Shown here: in pieces, positions 43,223 through 51,650 of the stretch
Layout of the letters: every line of letters starts with the position of its first letter
Position numbering within the stretch: position 1 is the first letter of the stretch
Assembly: GCA_016188575.1 (NCBI GenBank)
Contig: JACPHN010000044.1
Span: 31,616 to 95,615 of the forward strand
Source of the DNA: Candidatus Schekmanbacteria bacterium
GTDB lineage: Bacteria; CSSED10-310; JACPHN01
DNA length: 64,000 nucleotides
Direction: 5' to 3'
The notes under the pieces: generated by a model
Told to the model about the DNA's origin: nothing
Databases searched by the model: none
The model's input: only the letters and a program-made list of their open reading frames with translations
Translations under genes and position numbers: made by a program

Positions 43223-44681
43223 GGCGTGACGATAGCCCGGTTGGCGGAGCAGAATCAACAGAGGACGCAGAAAGGCCAGAAACGGTCCAAGTTTGGCGGC
43301 GCGGCGCGTTCTTCAACGCGGCCAGGGCATCGCCCTGCTTCTTGGCCGGCATGTTCTTGACAATCGCTTCGTCGAGGTCGTTCCAAACCCCGAGCAGCCA
43401 GTCCGCCGGTCGCCCCTCTCCGAACCGTTTCGTCAGGCGCCTGCGAATCGCCGCAGCGTGGTCGCTCTCGGGGAGGCTCCGGAGGTCACCCTGCAGGTCG
43501 TTCGGCGAGCGACCCTCGCCAGACGGCTCTCCTGGCACCGCTGCAAGCACGCGGGCCCGGGCCAGCGGCGCCAGACGCGCGGCCGCGACTTCCCTGAGCT
43601 TGTTTCGGTCTCCCGCGGGCAGCATCTGGGCCAGCTTTACGAGCAGGCGCGCCATGTGCTCGCCGTCCACGAGGGTCTCGGTCACGGCTTGCATCAGCTC
43701 GCGCCATCGGTCCGGCCGCGCTGCCACGATGCCTTCGAGGTGCCCATCGAACCACCGCGCGTCTCGCTCGGCCAGCGTCAGATAGAGAGTCAACATCTCG
43801 CCTCGTCCCTGCCGCAGCGCTTCCTCGCGCGCGGGCTCGAGAAGCTGTTGCGCCTCACGCGGGCGCTGCGTCAGCAGGGCGGCCAGCAAGCGCCGCAGCT
43901 CCTCATCCATGCTCCCGGTCGACCCACCGAGGGGATGCGGTGCGCCGGTGAACAGGCCGCGCGACCCGGTGATCACTCCGCGCAGGCGTTCGACGTCGAC
44001 GGCCGCGGGGACGCGGCGAAGAAAGACCAAGGCGCCCAGGCGAACGTGCTGGTCCGGGTCGGTCAGGCAATCGGCCACCGCCCGTGCGACCGCCTGACCG
44101 AGCGCGTTCCCGGTCAATCGAACAAACAGCTTGACGACCCATCCCCCCGGAACCACCCGTTCAAGCTCCCGGGCTCCATGGGGCACCTGGCCCTGCAACG
44201 CCGTGCGGTCGAGGGTCCGGAGGTCCGTGTCCGCCGAGACTGGAATGTCGTCGATTTCAGTCGGAAGCTGGACGAACGGGTGCCCGACACAGCGCCAGGT
44301 GACGTGTGGATCGAGCACGGGGTCGGGATCCGGGTCGTCGAGAGCGCGGTAGTGCTTTTCCAACCAGCGGGAGCAGCGGCACGTGTAGTATCGCAGTGTC
44401 CCGGGTCCGGGGGGGACCGGGTGGCTGAGGAACCAGTCGTGGAGGGCTGCCCCCGGGACGCGCTCATCGTCCCTCGGAAACCGGACAACTATTTGGCCGA
44501 CCTCGGCGCCGCACGAGCGGCAAAACAGGTGGCTGCAGCCAATGACCTCCACCGACGCGTAGGAGCAAGACTCGGTCGGTTCGTCCGGGACCGCGTGCTC
44601 CCCATTGACGAGGTAGCCGCCCCCGGCACAGACGTTGGCCACGAGATCCGGACCCTGGCCCGCTTCGGGTGCGGAAGCCAT
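42645..44681 (-). CDS. zinc-ribbon plus HEAT-like protein, paralogue 3 (3' end damaged)
   Basis: True protein from the ATG at 44681 to about 43290 (some 460 residues): Cys domain (GCSHLFCRSCGAEVGQ, YYTCRCSRW, DPDPVLDPHVTWRCVGHP) and HEAT-like helices (ARAVADCLTDPDQHVRLGALVF). After LAALKNAP the frame enters a repeat (43245-43291) and then reads 200 codons of Arg/Pro/Ala-rich nonsense across paralogue 2 until 42645, so the native stop seems lost. GGGAG lies before the 44681 ATG; a GTG at 44735 is another option. Confidence 0.55.
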   Translation of the reverse strand: MASAPEAGQGPDLVANVCAGGGYLVNGEHAVPDEPTESCSYASVEVIGCSHLFCRSCGAEVGQIVVRFPRDDERVPGAALHDWFLSHPVPPGPGTLRYYTCRCSRWLEKHYRALDDPDPDPVLDPHVTWRCVGHPFVQLPTEIDDIPVSADTDLRTLDRTALQGQVPHGARELERVVPGGWVVKLFVRLTGNALGQAVARAVADCLTDPDQHVRLGALVFLRRVPAAVDVERLRGVITGSRGLFTGAPHPLGGSTGSMDEELRRLLAALLTQRPREAQQLLEPAREEALRQGRGEMLTLYLTLAERDARWFDGHLEGIVAARPDRWRELMQAVTETLVDGEHMARLLVKLAQMLPAGDRNKLREVAAARLAPLARARVLAAVPGEPSGEGRSPNDLQGDLRSLPESDHAAAIRRRLTKRFGEGRPADWLLGVWNDLDEAIVKNMPAKKQGDALAALKNAPRRQTWTVSGLSASSVDSAPPTGLSSRHASDCHRRLRLRCHPGLPGVFAAAPPRRRPARNAAARRGSDRTAARRVRAPRRDAAGGAPRRGDRRLPERPRPRDTLAGAHLLREEPDGRRRRAHRRGRVRRSIRIPRRPGPAWRRPRMEAPERRRAARRWRRRARAGAGARGGHSPRPADAAHCRADPGGSRLGRGPRRGDRPRHAEHGGGDPQQPPGQPP
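43245..43291. repeat. half copy of the CACAGAG-type dispersed repeat
   Basis: AATCAACAGAGGACGCAGAAAG-type sequence, a degenerate form of the ACCACAGAG...CACAGAGAA motif at 55131. It sits exactly where paralogue 3 loses its sense. Confidence 0.4.
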
Positions 44682-44735
44682 TTCCGTCAGCTCCCGCTCG
44701 GCTCGGAGCTCCGGTCGAGTAGCTCCTTCTCCCAC

Positions 44736-45182
44736 GAATCGGAGATCGGCCGGATCTCGCGGTAGTCACCCTGGGTGTAGAGGCAACTGGCGAAGCCCTG
44801 CGGCGCTTGCATGATCTCGTGGTATCTGTGGCGGTTCGCGGGGATCAGGTAGGTCTATGGGAGGTTGGATTTTTTCCGTTCATCTTCCCTTCCCGGTCTT
44901 CCCGCCAATCCAAGACGGTCGCTACGGCCTGTCAAGCGTCCCCCGCCCCCTCCACCAAAGAAATCGCAAGAAATTCACGTTTCTGGACGGTTGCTGATTA
45001 GTTTTCCACCGGCTCCGCCGACCCGTGCCGGATGAAACGCACGACCTCGCAACTCGAGTTTCCCACCAGGCGTTTTTCCGGGCGCCGCGGTATGCTGACA
45101 GCCGTCCAAGCTCCAAATTATCATGTTTACCATCGTCACCGGCAACGGCCGCGGGCCGCGGGCAGCAGGAAAGGATGGCATT
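44736..45182. other. intergenic, no gene seen
   Basis: About 450 bases between divergent genes (zinc/HEAT paralogue 3 and the DUF3047 gene). It has a short T run near 44868 and the AGGAAAGGA ribosome site of the DUF3047 gene at its right end. No convincing frame or fold. Confidence 0.5.
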
Positions 45183-45902
45183 GTGATTCATGGGGCTTTT
45201 CGTGGCATCTCCTTCGCCGCGCTCCTCGCGTCCCCGGTCATGGCGCTGGCGCAAGTCGTGGTAGAGCTCCCCGCTCCCGGCTCGCCGCCCTGGCACGAGC
45301 AGCCCATCCCGAGGGTGAGCAGGCCATCGGTGTATGCGCGGCAAGTGTTCGATCGCAGCGCAGGTGTGCTCGCCACCGCCGAATGCGGAGCATCCGCGCT
45401 CGGGCTCCGGCTTGGGGACGTGGGCCTGCGCCAGCAGCTCATCCTCGAATGGGAATGGCGCGTGGACGTCGCGCCGAACGCGGAACAGGAGCGCGCCAAG
45501 TCCGGCGATGATTTCGCGGCGCGCGTCTTTGTCGTATTCGACTCGGATCGATACGTGGACCCTGCCGACCGCATGAGGCGCTGGTTTATTCACCAGGTCA
45601 CGGGAGAGTCACCTCCCTCGCATGCCATCAGCTACGTCTGGTCATCCCGGTCGGAAGCAGGCGCGACATGGCCCAATCCGTTTGTCGCCAGCACGCGCAT
45701 GGTCTCGCTTGGAAGCAGTGCGCTCGGAGCGTGGGTGACGCGCCAGGTAGACGTGTATGCAGACCACGCGCGGCTGTTCGGTGCGGCTCCCGACGCACCG
45801 CCGGTGGGCCTGGCGATCATGACGGATGCGGATAATACCTGTAGCCGAGCAGTGGCTGCCTATCGCTTATTCCGCTTTCGCGACCGCCTCACTTCTTCAT
45901 AG
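45183..45902 (+). CDS. secreted DUF3047 protein
   Basis: 239 residues: signal peptide (FRGISFAALLASPVMALAQ), then the DUF3047 pattern: LEWEWRVDVAPN, KSGDDFAARVFVVFDSD, ISYVWSSRSEAGATWPNPF and VGLAIMTDADNT. Envelope protein of unknown function with a carbohydrate-binding-like beta fold. GTG at 45183 with AGGAAAGGA upstream; the frame opens at 45123 but without a leader. Its end overlaps the end of the convergent shrunken AlkD gene by 14 bases. Confidence 0.8.
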   Translation: MIHGAFRGISFAALLASPVMALAQVVVELPAPGSPPWHEQPIPRVSRPSVYARQVFDRSAGVLATAECGASALGLRLGDVGLRQQLILEWEWRVDVAPNAEQERAKSGDDFAARVFVVFDSDRYVDPADRMRRWFIHQVTGESPPSHAISYVWSSRSEAGATWPNPFVASTRMVSLGSSALGAWVTRQVDVYADHARLFGAAPDAPPVGLAIMTDADNTCSRAVAAYRLFRFRDRLTSS

Positions 45903-46191
45903 CCGCCTTGCGCGCCCAGGCCTTGCGGATGTAGGGGATCGCCTCGGGCGTCTTGCAGCCGGTGGCGCCGTGGTCCACCACCACAGTGCCGATGCGCGCC
46001 GCGGTTTCGAGCGCCGCGGCAGCGAGCGTTTCGTTGCGGATGCCAATCGCGATCAGGGCGCCGTTCATGGCGTGGCGAGCGCGGTTCCTCGCGACGTTGA
46101 TGTCGCGTTCGATGCGGCGCAGCCTGTCCAGGAAGAAATCATCGGGCAGGCCCGCGTCGCGCAGCGTTTCCATGATTTGCTCAAAGGTCAT
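45889..46191 (-). pseudogene. shrunken AlkD-like DNA alkylation repair protein
   Basis: 100 residues. N-terminal MTFEQIMETLRDAG matches the start of AlkD-like HEAT glycosylases, then jumps to the C-terminal block ARNRARHAMNGALIAIGIRN and VDHGATGCKTPEAIPYIRK. Full proteins are about 230 residues, so roughly 130 residues, including the HEAT repeats that hold the DNA, are missing in frame. ATG at 46191 with GGGAGAG; overlaps the M29 gene stop by 11 bases. Likely inactive as a glycosylase. Confidence 0.65.
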
Positions 46192-47305
46192 GACGCTCTC
46201 CCATAGAATCGATGCCGGGTCGGCCCTGCTCAGGGACGAATTCTCCGCCGGCGATGAGCACGCGCCCATTGACGAGCACCGTGGCGCCCGCCACCGCGTA
46301 GTCTACGTTCAGAGACGATTCATTCTGGCCACCCATGTAGCGGTTTTCTCCCAGCGCGAGAAACACGCCACCGAGGATATGCTCATCCACCAAGGGCCAG
46401 CCAATAGGTGGCCCGTGAAGCAGTGGATTCAGCCCTAGCCCCAGGTGGCTGACGCGACGCGCGCCTCCGGAATGGCGGTCGAGCATCGCGAGAAAACGTC
46501 CCGCTTGCTCAATCGGCTCGGCGGCTACGATAGCGCCTCGCGCGAAGCGCAGCTCCAGCTCGGAGCCGCCCGGCCCGGCGGGAACGCGGATCGAGCCGTC
46601 CACGGAGTCTTCGAGAACTGTCGTGTACATGGAGCCGGCGGGCAGATTCGAGGCGATTGCTCCACTTCGCCGGTCTTCAGCATCGATAAGACCGTCGTCG
46701 CATAACCACAGCCGGGCGCCCTGCCGAAGCCGCAGCTCGCACTGCTCGCCGGTCCGTACCGTGATCATGGCGCCGCTGGACCCGGCGCGCTCGCGGGCGC
46801 GCGAGATATGAGCGCGGAGCTCCTCTTCCGGTGTGACCAAGGCCGGAAGCACCCGCCGATCCAGCTCCTCCGGGGCCAGCCCTAGCTGCGCAGCACGGCG
46901 CGCAGACGGTATCGCCGCCAGCAGAAAAGGCACCTTTCGAGCCTCTTCCGCCGCGGTCAGGCGAGCGGTTGCTTGCCACCACGCGCGGCTGGCCGCCGGT
47001 GGTACGTCGCCCTCGAAGCTCTCATCGGCCAGCACCAGGATCCGGTCGATGCGCTGCATCCACGCGAGCCGATGGCGGTCCCAGTGCTCTAAAAGCAGCG
47101 GGTCGACCTCATGCAACAGGCGAAGCAGGTAGTCGTCCGGCAGATACTCGATGAGTGGGACGGCGCCAACGCGCTCGAGCGCAAGCAGCGTCGCGTGGAA
47201 TGCCTCGGCACGATCCACGCGCACCCGGAGCAAGACCAGCTCGCCCGCCTGAGCGCCCAGTCCGCGCACCGCGCGCGCCGCGATTTGATCCCAGTCTACT
47301 TGCAC
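46181..47305 (-). CDS. M29-family (AmpS-like) aminopeptidase
   Basis: 374 residues. M29 motifs: NLPAGSMYTTVLEDSVDGSI (first metal Glu), GLGLNP, DEHILGGVFLALGENRYMGGQNESS and VDY-type end. Members are Zn/Co/Mn dimer aminopeptidases of broad specificity. GTG at 47305 with GGAGGG seven bases before. Upstream of the shrunken AlkD in the same unit. One of the usual His-x-Asp ligands (HWDF) is N-V-D-Y here, so metal binding may be altered. Confidence 0.75.
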   Translation of the reverse strand: MQVDWDQIAARAVRGLGAQAGELVLLRVRVDRAEAFHATLLALERVGAVPLIEYLPDDYLLRLLHEVDPLLLEHWDRHRLAWMQRIDRILVLADESFEGDVPPAASRAWWQATARLTAAEEARKVPFLLAAIPSARRAAQLGLAPEELDRRVLPALVTPEEELRAHISRARERAGSSGAMITVRTGEQCELRLRQGARLWLCDDGLIDAEDRRSGAIASNLPAGSMYTTVLEDSVDGSIRVPAGPGGSELELRFARGAIVAAEPIEQAGRFLAMLDRHSGGARRVSHLGLGLNPLLHGPPIGWPLVDEHILGGVFLALGENRYMGGQNESSLNVDYAVAGATVLVNGRVLIAGGEFVPEQGRPGIDSMGERHDL

Positions 47306-47433
47306 GGCCGATCCCTCCGCGGGTTCTTGCCGCGGGTCCAGCGGCAGCGCGCCGAGCTTGATCCCGCGGGCGACGTCCTCTGTTATAATCGAGCAAGGAA
47401 CTGACAGTCCAGACCCAAGGCGAGGGACGAACG

Positions 47434-48156
47434 ATGGAACGAAAAAGACGATCCCGCGGCGCTTGTATTTTTTGCGACCTCACGTACACGCGCGTGGGCA
47501 TGCAGCGCCACCTTGCAGCTTGCCCGCAACGCCAGACTCGCCTTGCGCAGGTCGACCAGCAGACAGGCAGCGTGTGCCTCCTGTTCCACCTCGCGGTTCA
47601 TGCCGTTTCATGGCCGGATTACTGGCTACAGCTCGAGGCGCGCGGCGACGCGGAGCTCGCTGATCTCGACTTCTACCTGCGCGCGATCTGGCTCGAGTGC
47701 TGCGAGCATCTCAGCGAGTTTTCCATAGGCGGCATGTGCTTCACCTCCACGTCCGACTATGCCAGCGGGTGGAAGCGCGACGCGGAAAAGGGAATGAACG
47801 TTCAACTGCAATCCGTGCTGTCACCGGGTGACACAATCCGCTACCGGTACGACTTCGGCAGCACCACGGAGCTGGCGATTGCGGTCGTGGACGGACGGCG
47901 AGGCAAGCCGCTGAGCAAGAACCCCATCGTGCTGATGGCCCGCAATGCGCCTCTTCCCGCGGAGTGCATGGCGTGCGGCGCACCAGCGACGTTTTTCTGT
48001 AGCGAGTGCCGGATTGAAGAGAACTTGTCCGGCCTTGTCTGTGATATCCACGCCCGCGAGCACTACCACAATGACTACGGATCGCCGGATCCCCTCGTGA
48101 GCTCACCGCGCGTCGGGATTTGCGGCTACACGGGGCCCGCTGAACCGCCCTACTGA
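47434..48156 (+). CDS. pRiA4b ORF3-like protein with two zinc modules
   Basis: 240 residues. Centre (residues 40-165) has the pRiA4b/IS1096 TnpR-like pattern: CLLFHLAVHAVSWPDYWLQLEARGDAELADLDFYLR and YRYDFGSTTELAIAVV. Added to it are an N-terminal C2H2-like finger (Cys11, Cys14, His26, Cys30) and a C-terminal B-box-like cluster (CMACG, FCSEC, CDIHAREHYH). Function of the core is unknown; the fingers suggest nucleic-acid or protein binding. ATG at 47434. Confidence 0.65.
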   Translation: MERKRRSRGACIFCDLTYTRVGMQRHLAACPQRQTRLAQVDQQTGSVCLLFHLAVHAVSWPDYWLQLEARGDAELADLDFYLRAIWLECCEHLSEFSIGGMCFTSTSDYASGWKRDAEKGMNVQLQSVLSPGDTIRYRYDFGSTTELAIAVVDGRRGKPLSKNPIVLMARNAPLPAECMACGAPATFFCSECRIEENLSGLVCDIHAREHYHNDYGSPDPLVSSPRVGICGYTGPAEPPY

Positions 48157-48215
48157 GCGCCCTGGAAGGGCTGGCCGGTGCGAGCTTGCTTGCCACGGCG
48201 TGCCCTCCGAAAACC

Positions 48216-48989
48216 CTATGGGGCCGCCGCTGGAGGTGCCAGCACGACAACCTCGCCGTCCAGCGCTCGCACCTCGGCGGCTGCCAGCGTGACGCTGCTT
48301 CCGTCGACTCTGCGCACGTGGCGCTGCCCGCGCAGAAAGTCTTCCACCGGGCGAAGCCCCACGATGTCTCGGAGCTGCGCGGTATGGAAGAACATCGGAA
48401 TGACCACGCGCGGTGCGAGCTGCTTGACGGTGTCCCGGGCCGTGTCCAGGTCGATCGCTTCCTTGCCTCCGACCGGGAGAAAGAGCACATCGACGGGGCC
48501 GATCTCCCGCGCGGTCGCGGCGCCGAGGCGATGGCCGAGCAGACCGAGGTGGCAGAAGCGCACGTTGGCCAACGTGAAGCAAAAGACGACGTTTTCGCCG
48601 CGGACTTTTCCATCCTTGTTGTCCCGAAACGTGCGGGTGCCGCTGACAACACCGATCGCGGTTTCGAAGCGGCCTGGCGCGCGCAAGATCAAAGGGTCGT
48701 TTCGACAGAAGAACTCGTTATTGTTGGCCGTGTTGTCGGCGCTACTGATGGTAAGCACGTCCGCCGTGAGCTCGGGAAGCGGGTAGCCGATGCGCTCGTA
48801 GAATGGATCCGTGACGATGCTCGCACCAGCGCTCGCGGATACGAAAAAGGAGCAGTGCCCGAGATAGCGAATGGTGACCCCTGCGGCCGCGGCGGCATCC
48901 CCACCGCCGGCGCGCACCGCCCGAACCGGCGCAAGCGCCGCGAACGCCGCGAGGAAGCCGATGAGCAACCATCGCCGTCCGCCGATCAT
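48216..48989 (-). CDS. periplasmic metallo-beta-lactamase-fold protein lacking the HxHxDH motif
   Basis: 257 residues: signal peptide, then an UlaG/YycJ-type MBL start TIRYLGHCSFFVSA, TDPFYERIG and RFCHLGLLGHRL (later His). The place of H-x-H-x-D-H reads ISSADNTANNN (81-91), so at least two metal ligands are gone. A beta/alpha fold is kept with LFLPVGG and VVIPMFFHT. Likely a binding protein or pseudoenzyme. ATG overlaps the upstream SBP stop by four bases. Confidence 0.7.
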   Translation of the reverse strand: MIGGRRWLLIGFLAAFAALAPVRAVRAGGGDAAAAAGVTIRYLGHCSFFVSASAGASIVTDPFYERIGYPLPELTADVLTISSADNTANNNEFFCRNDPLILRAPGRFETAIGVVSGTRTFRDNKDGKVRGENVVFCFTLANVRFCHLGLLGHRLGAATAREIGPVDVLFLPVGGKEAIDLDTARDTVKQLAPRVVIPMFFHTAQLRDIVGLRPVEDFLRGQRHVRRVDGSSVTLAAAEVRALDGEVVVLAPPAAAP

Positions 48990-50224
48990 GGGCGCTCGTG
49001 CTCGGCGATGGCGGCTTCGACTTGCGCCTGGGCCTCCCGCATCGCATCGACAGGTGTCTTGCTACCGACCAGAACCCACCCGAGCGCGGCCGTCGCGGGA
49101 CCCCACACCTCCGCCATCTCTGCCAGATTCGGCATCGGCGTGGACAGCAACGCTTGCTGCCTGAAGGTCATGATATCGGGGTCCTGGTAGACCCCCATGT
49201 CGCCATAGGCACCGATGTTTGCCGGCACCTGACCCCCGTGGCTCGCCATGACGATCTGCGATGCGGCGCTGGTCAGCCCCTCCATGACCTGCGCCGCCGC
49301 CTCCGGATGAGGGCACGACGCGAGCATCAACACCAGCTCCGAGGTCAGAAACGGTTCAGCTCGTTGAAAGGCCATGCGGTCTTCCGCGCCGATACTCGGC
49401 AGCAGGGAAATGCCGTAGTCGAGGTCCTTGCGCAGATCCCCTTTCAGCCACGGACCGTCGATCACCATCGCAGCTTTGCCCTTGTTGAACAGCTCCACAA
49501 TGTACGCTTTCGACACTTCCTTTGGCAGGATCTTGTCGCGCAGCTCAAGCAGGAGCTCAAAGCCGCGGACATGCGCAGCGGTGGTCAGCGAGAGCTTGCC
49601 GGAGGCATCAAACACGCCGCCGCCAAAGGCCTGAAACCACATGGCGTGGTAATAGAAGTTGTTATACTCGTAGGCCAGACCGTAGCGTTCCTCAGATGGA
49701 TTCGTCAGACGCCGGGCAGCCGTGACCAGCTCGTCGAGCGTGTCCGGCGGGGTTCTGATGAGATTCCGGTTGTAGTAGAGAGCAACGGTTTTCACGGACA
49801 TGGGCAAGCCGTACAGCTTGCCGCCGACCGTGGCGGCAGCGAGCGCGGAGGCGAAGAAACGCCCGCGCGTAGCGGCGGCGATCAGGGAATCCACGGGCCG
49901 GATGACCCCATCCCTGGCCCACCCGCCGATGCGATCGTGAGCAAAAATGAACAGATCGGGACCTTTTCCGCGTTTGTCGGCAGCGGGCACGCGGTCGGGA
50001 AGCGCGGAGAATGGGTAGTAGGTCGCGGCGATGGTGACGTCCGCCAGCGCCCGGTCGACCTCACCCACGACGCGCTCGAGAGCTTCGGCCTCCAGACCGG
50101 AGTACGCGTGCCACAGGGTCACCCGGGTGCCTTGCTGGGCGGAGACGAGCCCGGCCGCCGTAAGCAGCAGCGCCACGGCTGCCCCCGCCCGCCAAGCCCG
50201 CAATGTCCGCCGCATCGTCGTCAT
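48986..50224 (-). CDS. MalE-type sugar ABC solute-binding protein
   Basis: 412 residues: signal peptide (ALLLTAAGLVSAQ), then TLWHAYSGLEAEALERVV, KGPDLFIFAHDRIGGWA, KLYGLPMSVKTVALYYNRNLI and FNKGKAAMVIDGPWL, the maltose/multiple-sugar SBP pattern. Two-lobed periplasmic protein that should bind an oligosaccharide. No permease or ATPase gene accompanies it. Eighteen bases after the PhnD-like gene. Confidence 0.82.
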   Translation of the reverse strand: MTTMRRTLRAWRAGAAVALLLTAAGLVSAQQGTRVTLWHAYSGLEAEALERVVGEVDRALADVTIAATYYPFSALPDRVPAADKRGKGPDLFIFAHDRIGGWARDGVIRPVDSLIAAATRGRFFASALAAATVGGKLYGLPMSVKTVALYYNRNLIRTPPDTLDELVTAARRLTNPSEERYGLAYEYNNFYYHAMWFQAFGGGVFDASGKLSLTTAAHVRGFELLLELRDKILPKEVSKAYIVELFNKGKAAMVIDGPWLKGDLRKDLDYGISLLPSIGAEDRMAFQRAEPFLTSELVLMLASCPHPEAAAQVMEGLTSAASQIVMASHGGQVPANIGAYGDMGVYQDPDIMTFRQQALLSTPMPNLAEMAEVWGPATAALGWVLVGSKTPVDAMREAQAQVEAAIAEHERP

Positions 50225-50242
50225 GCTTCCAGTCCTGTCGCC

Positions 50243-51145
50243 TCAGGGTCGGAGGACTGACCAGAGAAACGCCAGCTCCTCCTGCCGGTACGGCTCCCAC
50301 CCCTCGAACTTCAATGCAAGCAGCGCCCGGCGGCCGTCGTCGCCTTTCTCCATCGCGAGCAGCAGGTCGCGCACGCGGTTGCGGAGCGCTGCGCTCGTCC
50401 ACTGCTCGAAGGCCGCGAAAGTCGCCATTGGGAAGGCACGCGACACGTAGATGACGCGGAGCTGGCGGTCGACATCAGTGCGTTTGGCGAGGAGAGCGTC
50501 GAATTGGGAGAAGGTAACCTCGGCGGCATCAGCCGCTCCGAGGATGACGCCGAGCAGCGCCGACGTCGCGGATGGCGCCTCCTGCACGCTGAAATCCCGG
50601 TTGGCGACGATCTTTCCTCCGAACAGGATCTGAGACAGAAAGGCGAGGTTGGCGGGATCGGCCAGGGTCGTGATCAGCCGCTTGCCCTTGAGGTCGAGCA
50701 CATTGGTCAAGTCGGAGTCCTTGCGCACCGCGACGATCTTGCGGAAGATGGGCCGCCCGTAGCGGCGCGGTATGGCCATGGGGGCGAGCGAAAAGCGCCT
50801 GGCCGTGCTGACAAAGTAGGTGGAGCTGACGAAGGCGAAGTGCGGTTTACCGCTTTCCGCGGCGCGCTCGAAGTCGGCAGGGCGCAGAAACAAATCGAGC
50901 TTCACGGTCTGCCCCAGGTGCGCCTGGAGGTAGTCCACAAACGGGGAGAGACTGGCGTAGATGTCGTCCGCCGATTCCCCGAGGAGATTGGCATTGTAGA
51001 CGTGGATGCGGATGGGATCAGTGGCCGCGGACAGGCGTACAGCGTGCATCCCGATGACCAGAATCGCCGGGACAAGCAGCAGACGGAGCGCACCGTGCGG
51101 TCGCGACCGGGCGATACTGCGACGGCGCGCCGGGGCTCCCTGCAT
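50243..51145 (-). CDS. PhnD-like phosphonate/phosphite-type solute-binding protein
   Basis: 300 residues: basic N-terminus and hydrophobic leader (LRLLLVPAILVIGMHAVRLSA), then IYASLSPFVDYLQAHLGQTVKL, HFAFVSSTYF, VRKDSDLTNVLDLKGKRL and AEVTFSQFDALL, the PhnD/Phosphonate-bd group. Ligand could be a phosphonate, phosphite or other small anion. Start ATG at 51145; the frame opens far upstream without a leader. First gene of the three-gene periplasmic operon. Confidence 0.75.
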   Translation of the reverse strand: MQGAPARRRSIARSRPHGALRLLLVPAILVIGMHAVRLSAATDPIRIHVYNANLLGESADDIYASLSPFVDYLQAHLGQTVKLDLFLRPADFERAAESGKPHFAFVSSTYFVSTARRFSLAPMAIPRRYGRPIFRKIVAVRKDSDLTNVLDLKGKRLITTLADPANLAFLSQILFGGKIVANRDFSVQEAPSATSALLGVILGAADAAEVTFSQFDALLAKRTDVDRQLRVIYVSRAFPMATFAAFEQWTSAALRNRVRDLLLAMEKGDDGRRALLALKFEGWEPYRQEELAFLWSVLRP

Positions 51146-51275
51146 TGGCGTGAGCGCACAGAACAACGGAACCCCCAGCTCGATATTCTTCGACTCGATA
51201 CGGTACCAGCGCAAGATGAGCGCGTTGTAGCAACAGGAAGGCGTGGAAGTCAAGCGCCCCTGGCTGACACCCACC

Positions 51276-51306
51276 TCACCTCCCCCCGGAAGCCGGGGGG
51301 AGGTGA
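51276..51306. repeat. perfect 14-base hairpin upstream of the SBP operon
   Basis: Arms 51276-51289 (TCACCTCCCCCCGG) and 51293-51306, loop AAG. Same family as 11284 and 21129; the left side shares CCCACCTCACCTCCC with the insertion in addB. Confidence 0.7.
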
Positions 51307-51423
51307 ACCGTCGGGGCCGCCGTGGCGCGGCCATCCGGCCGCTACGCGCGGGCGGGTTGACTTGTGCTACCTCCAGATCATATCGTCGCCGATCGGGAAG
51401 CGGCTGAGCATTCAGCGCGCAGC

Positions 51424-51650
51424 GCCATTCTTTCTTGGGAGGCACTGAGCCTCCCCACGGCTAAAGCCGGGGGGTTCTGAACGGAAGAACCTTCTGCACA
51501 TACCTCCACCACGGAGTAGGGCCATCGGCATGCGCAAAAGACTTGGCCTTTTCGGGGCTCTCGCAACCAGCACTTGGGCCTGGCGCTACAACATCCGACT
51601 TGCCGGCTGGACCTTGCAAGCAATGTCCAGCCACCAAGTCCCGGTCCTTG
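51424..51650 (-). ncRNA. candidate omega (reRNA) scaffold and guide of the IS element
   Basis: In this family the guide RNA is cut from the tnpB 3' end, finishes in the right-end hairpin and takes its guide from flanking DNA. On the minus strand the hairpin 51453-51473 is followed by GGCTCAG and then flanking sequence at about 51424-51443 as guide. Position inferred from family knowledge; left limit is a guess. Confidence 0.35.
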
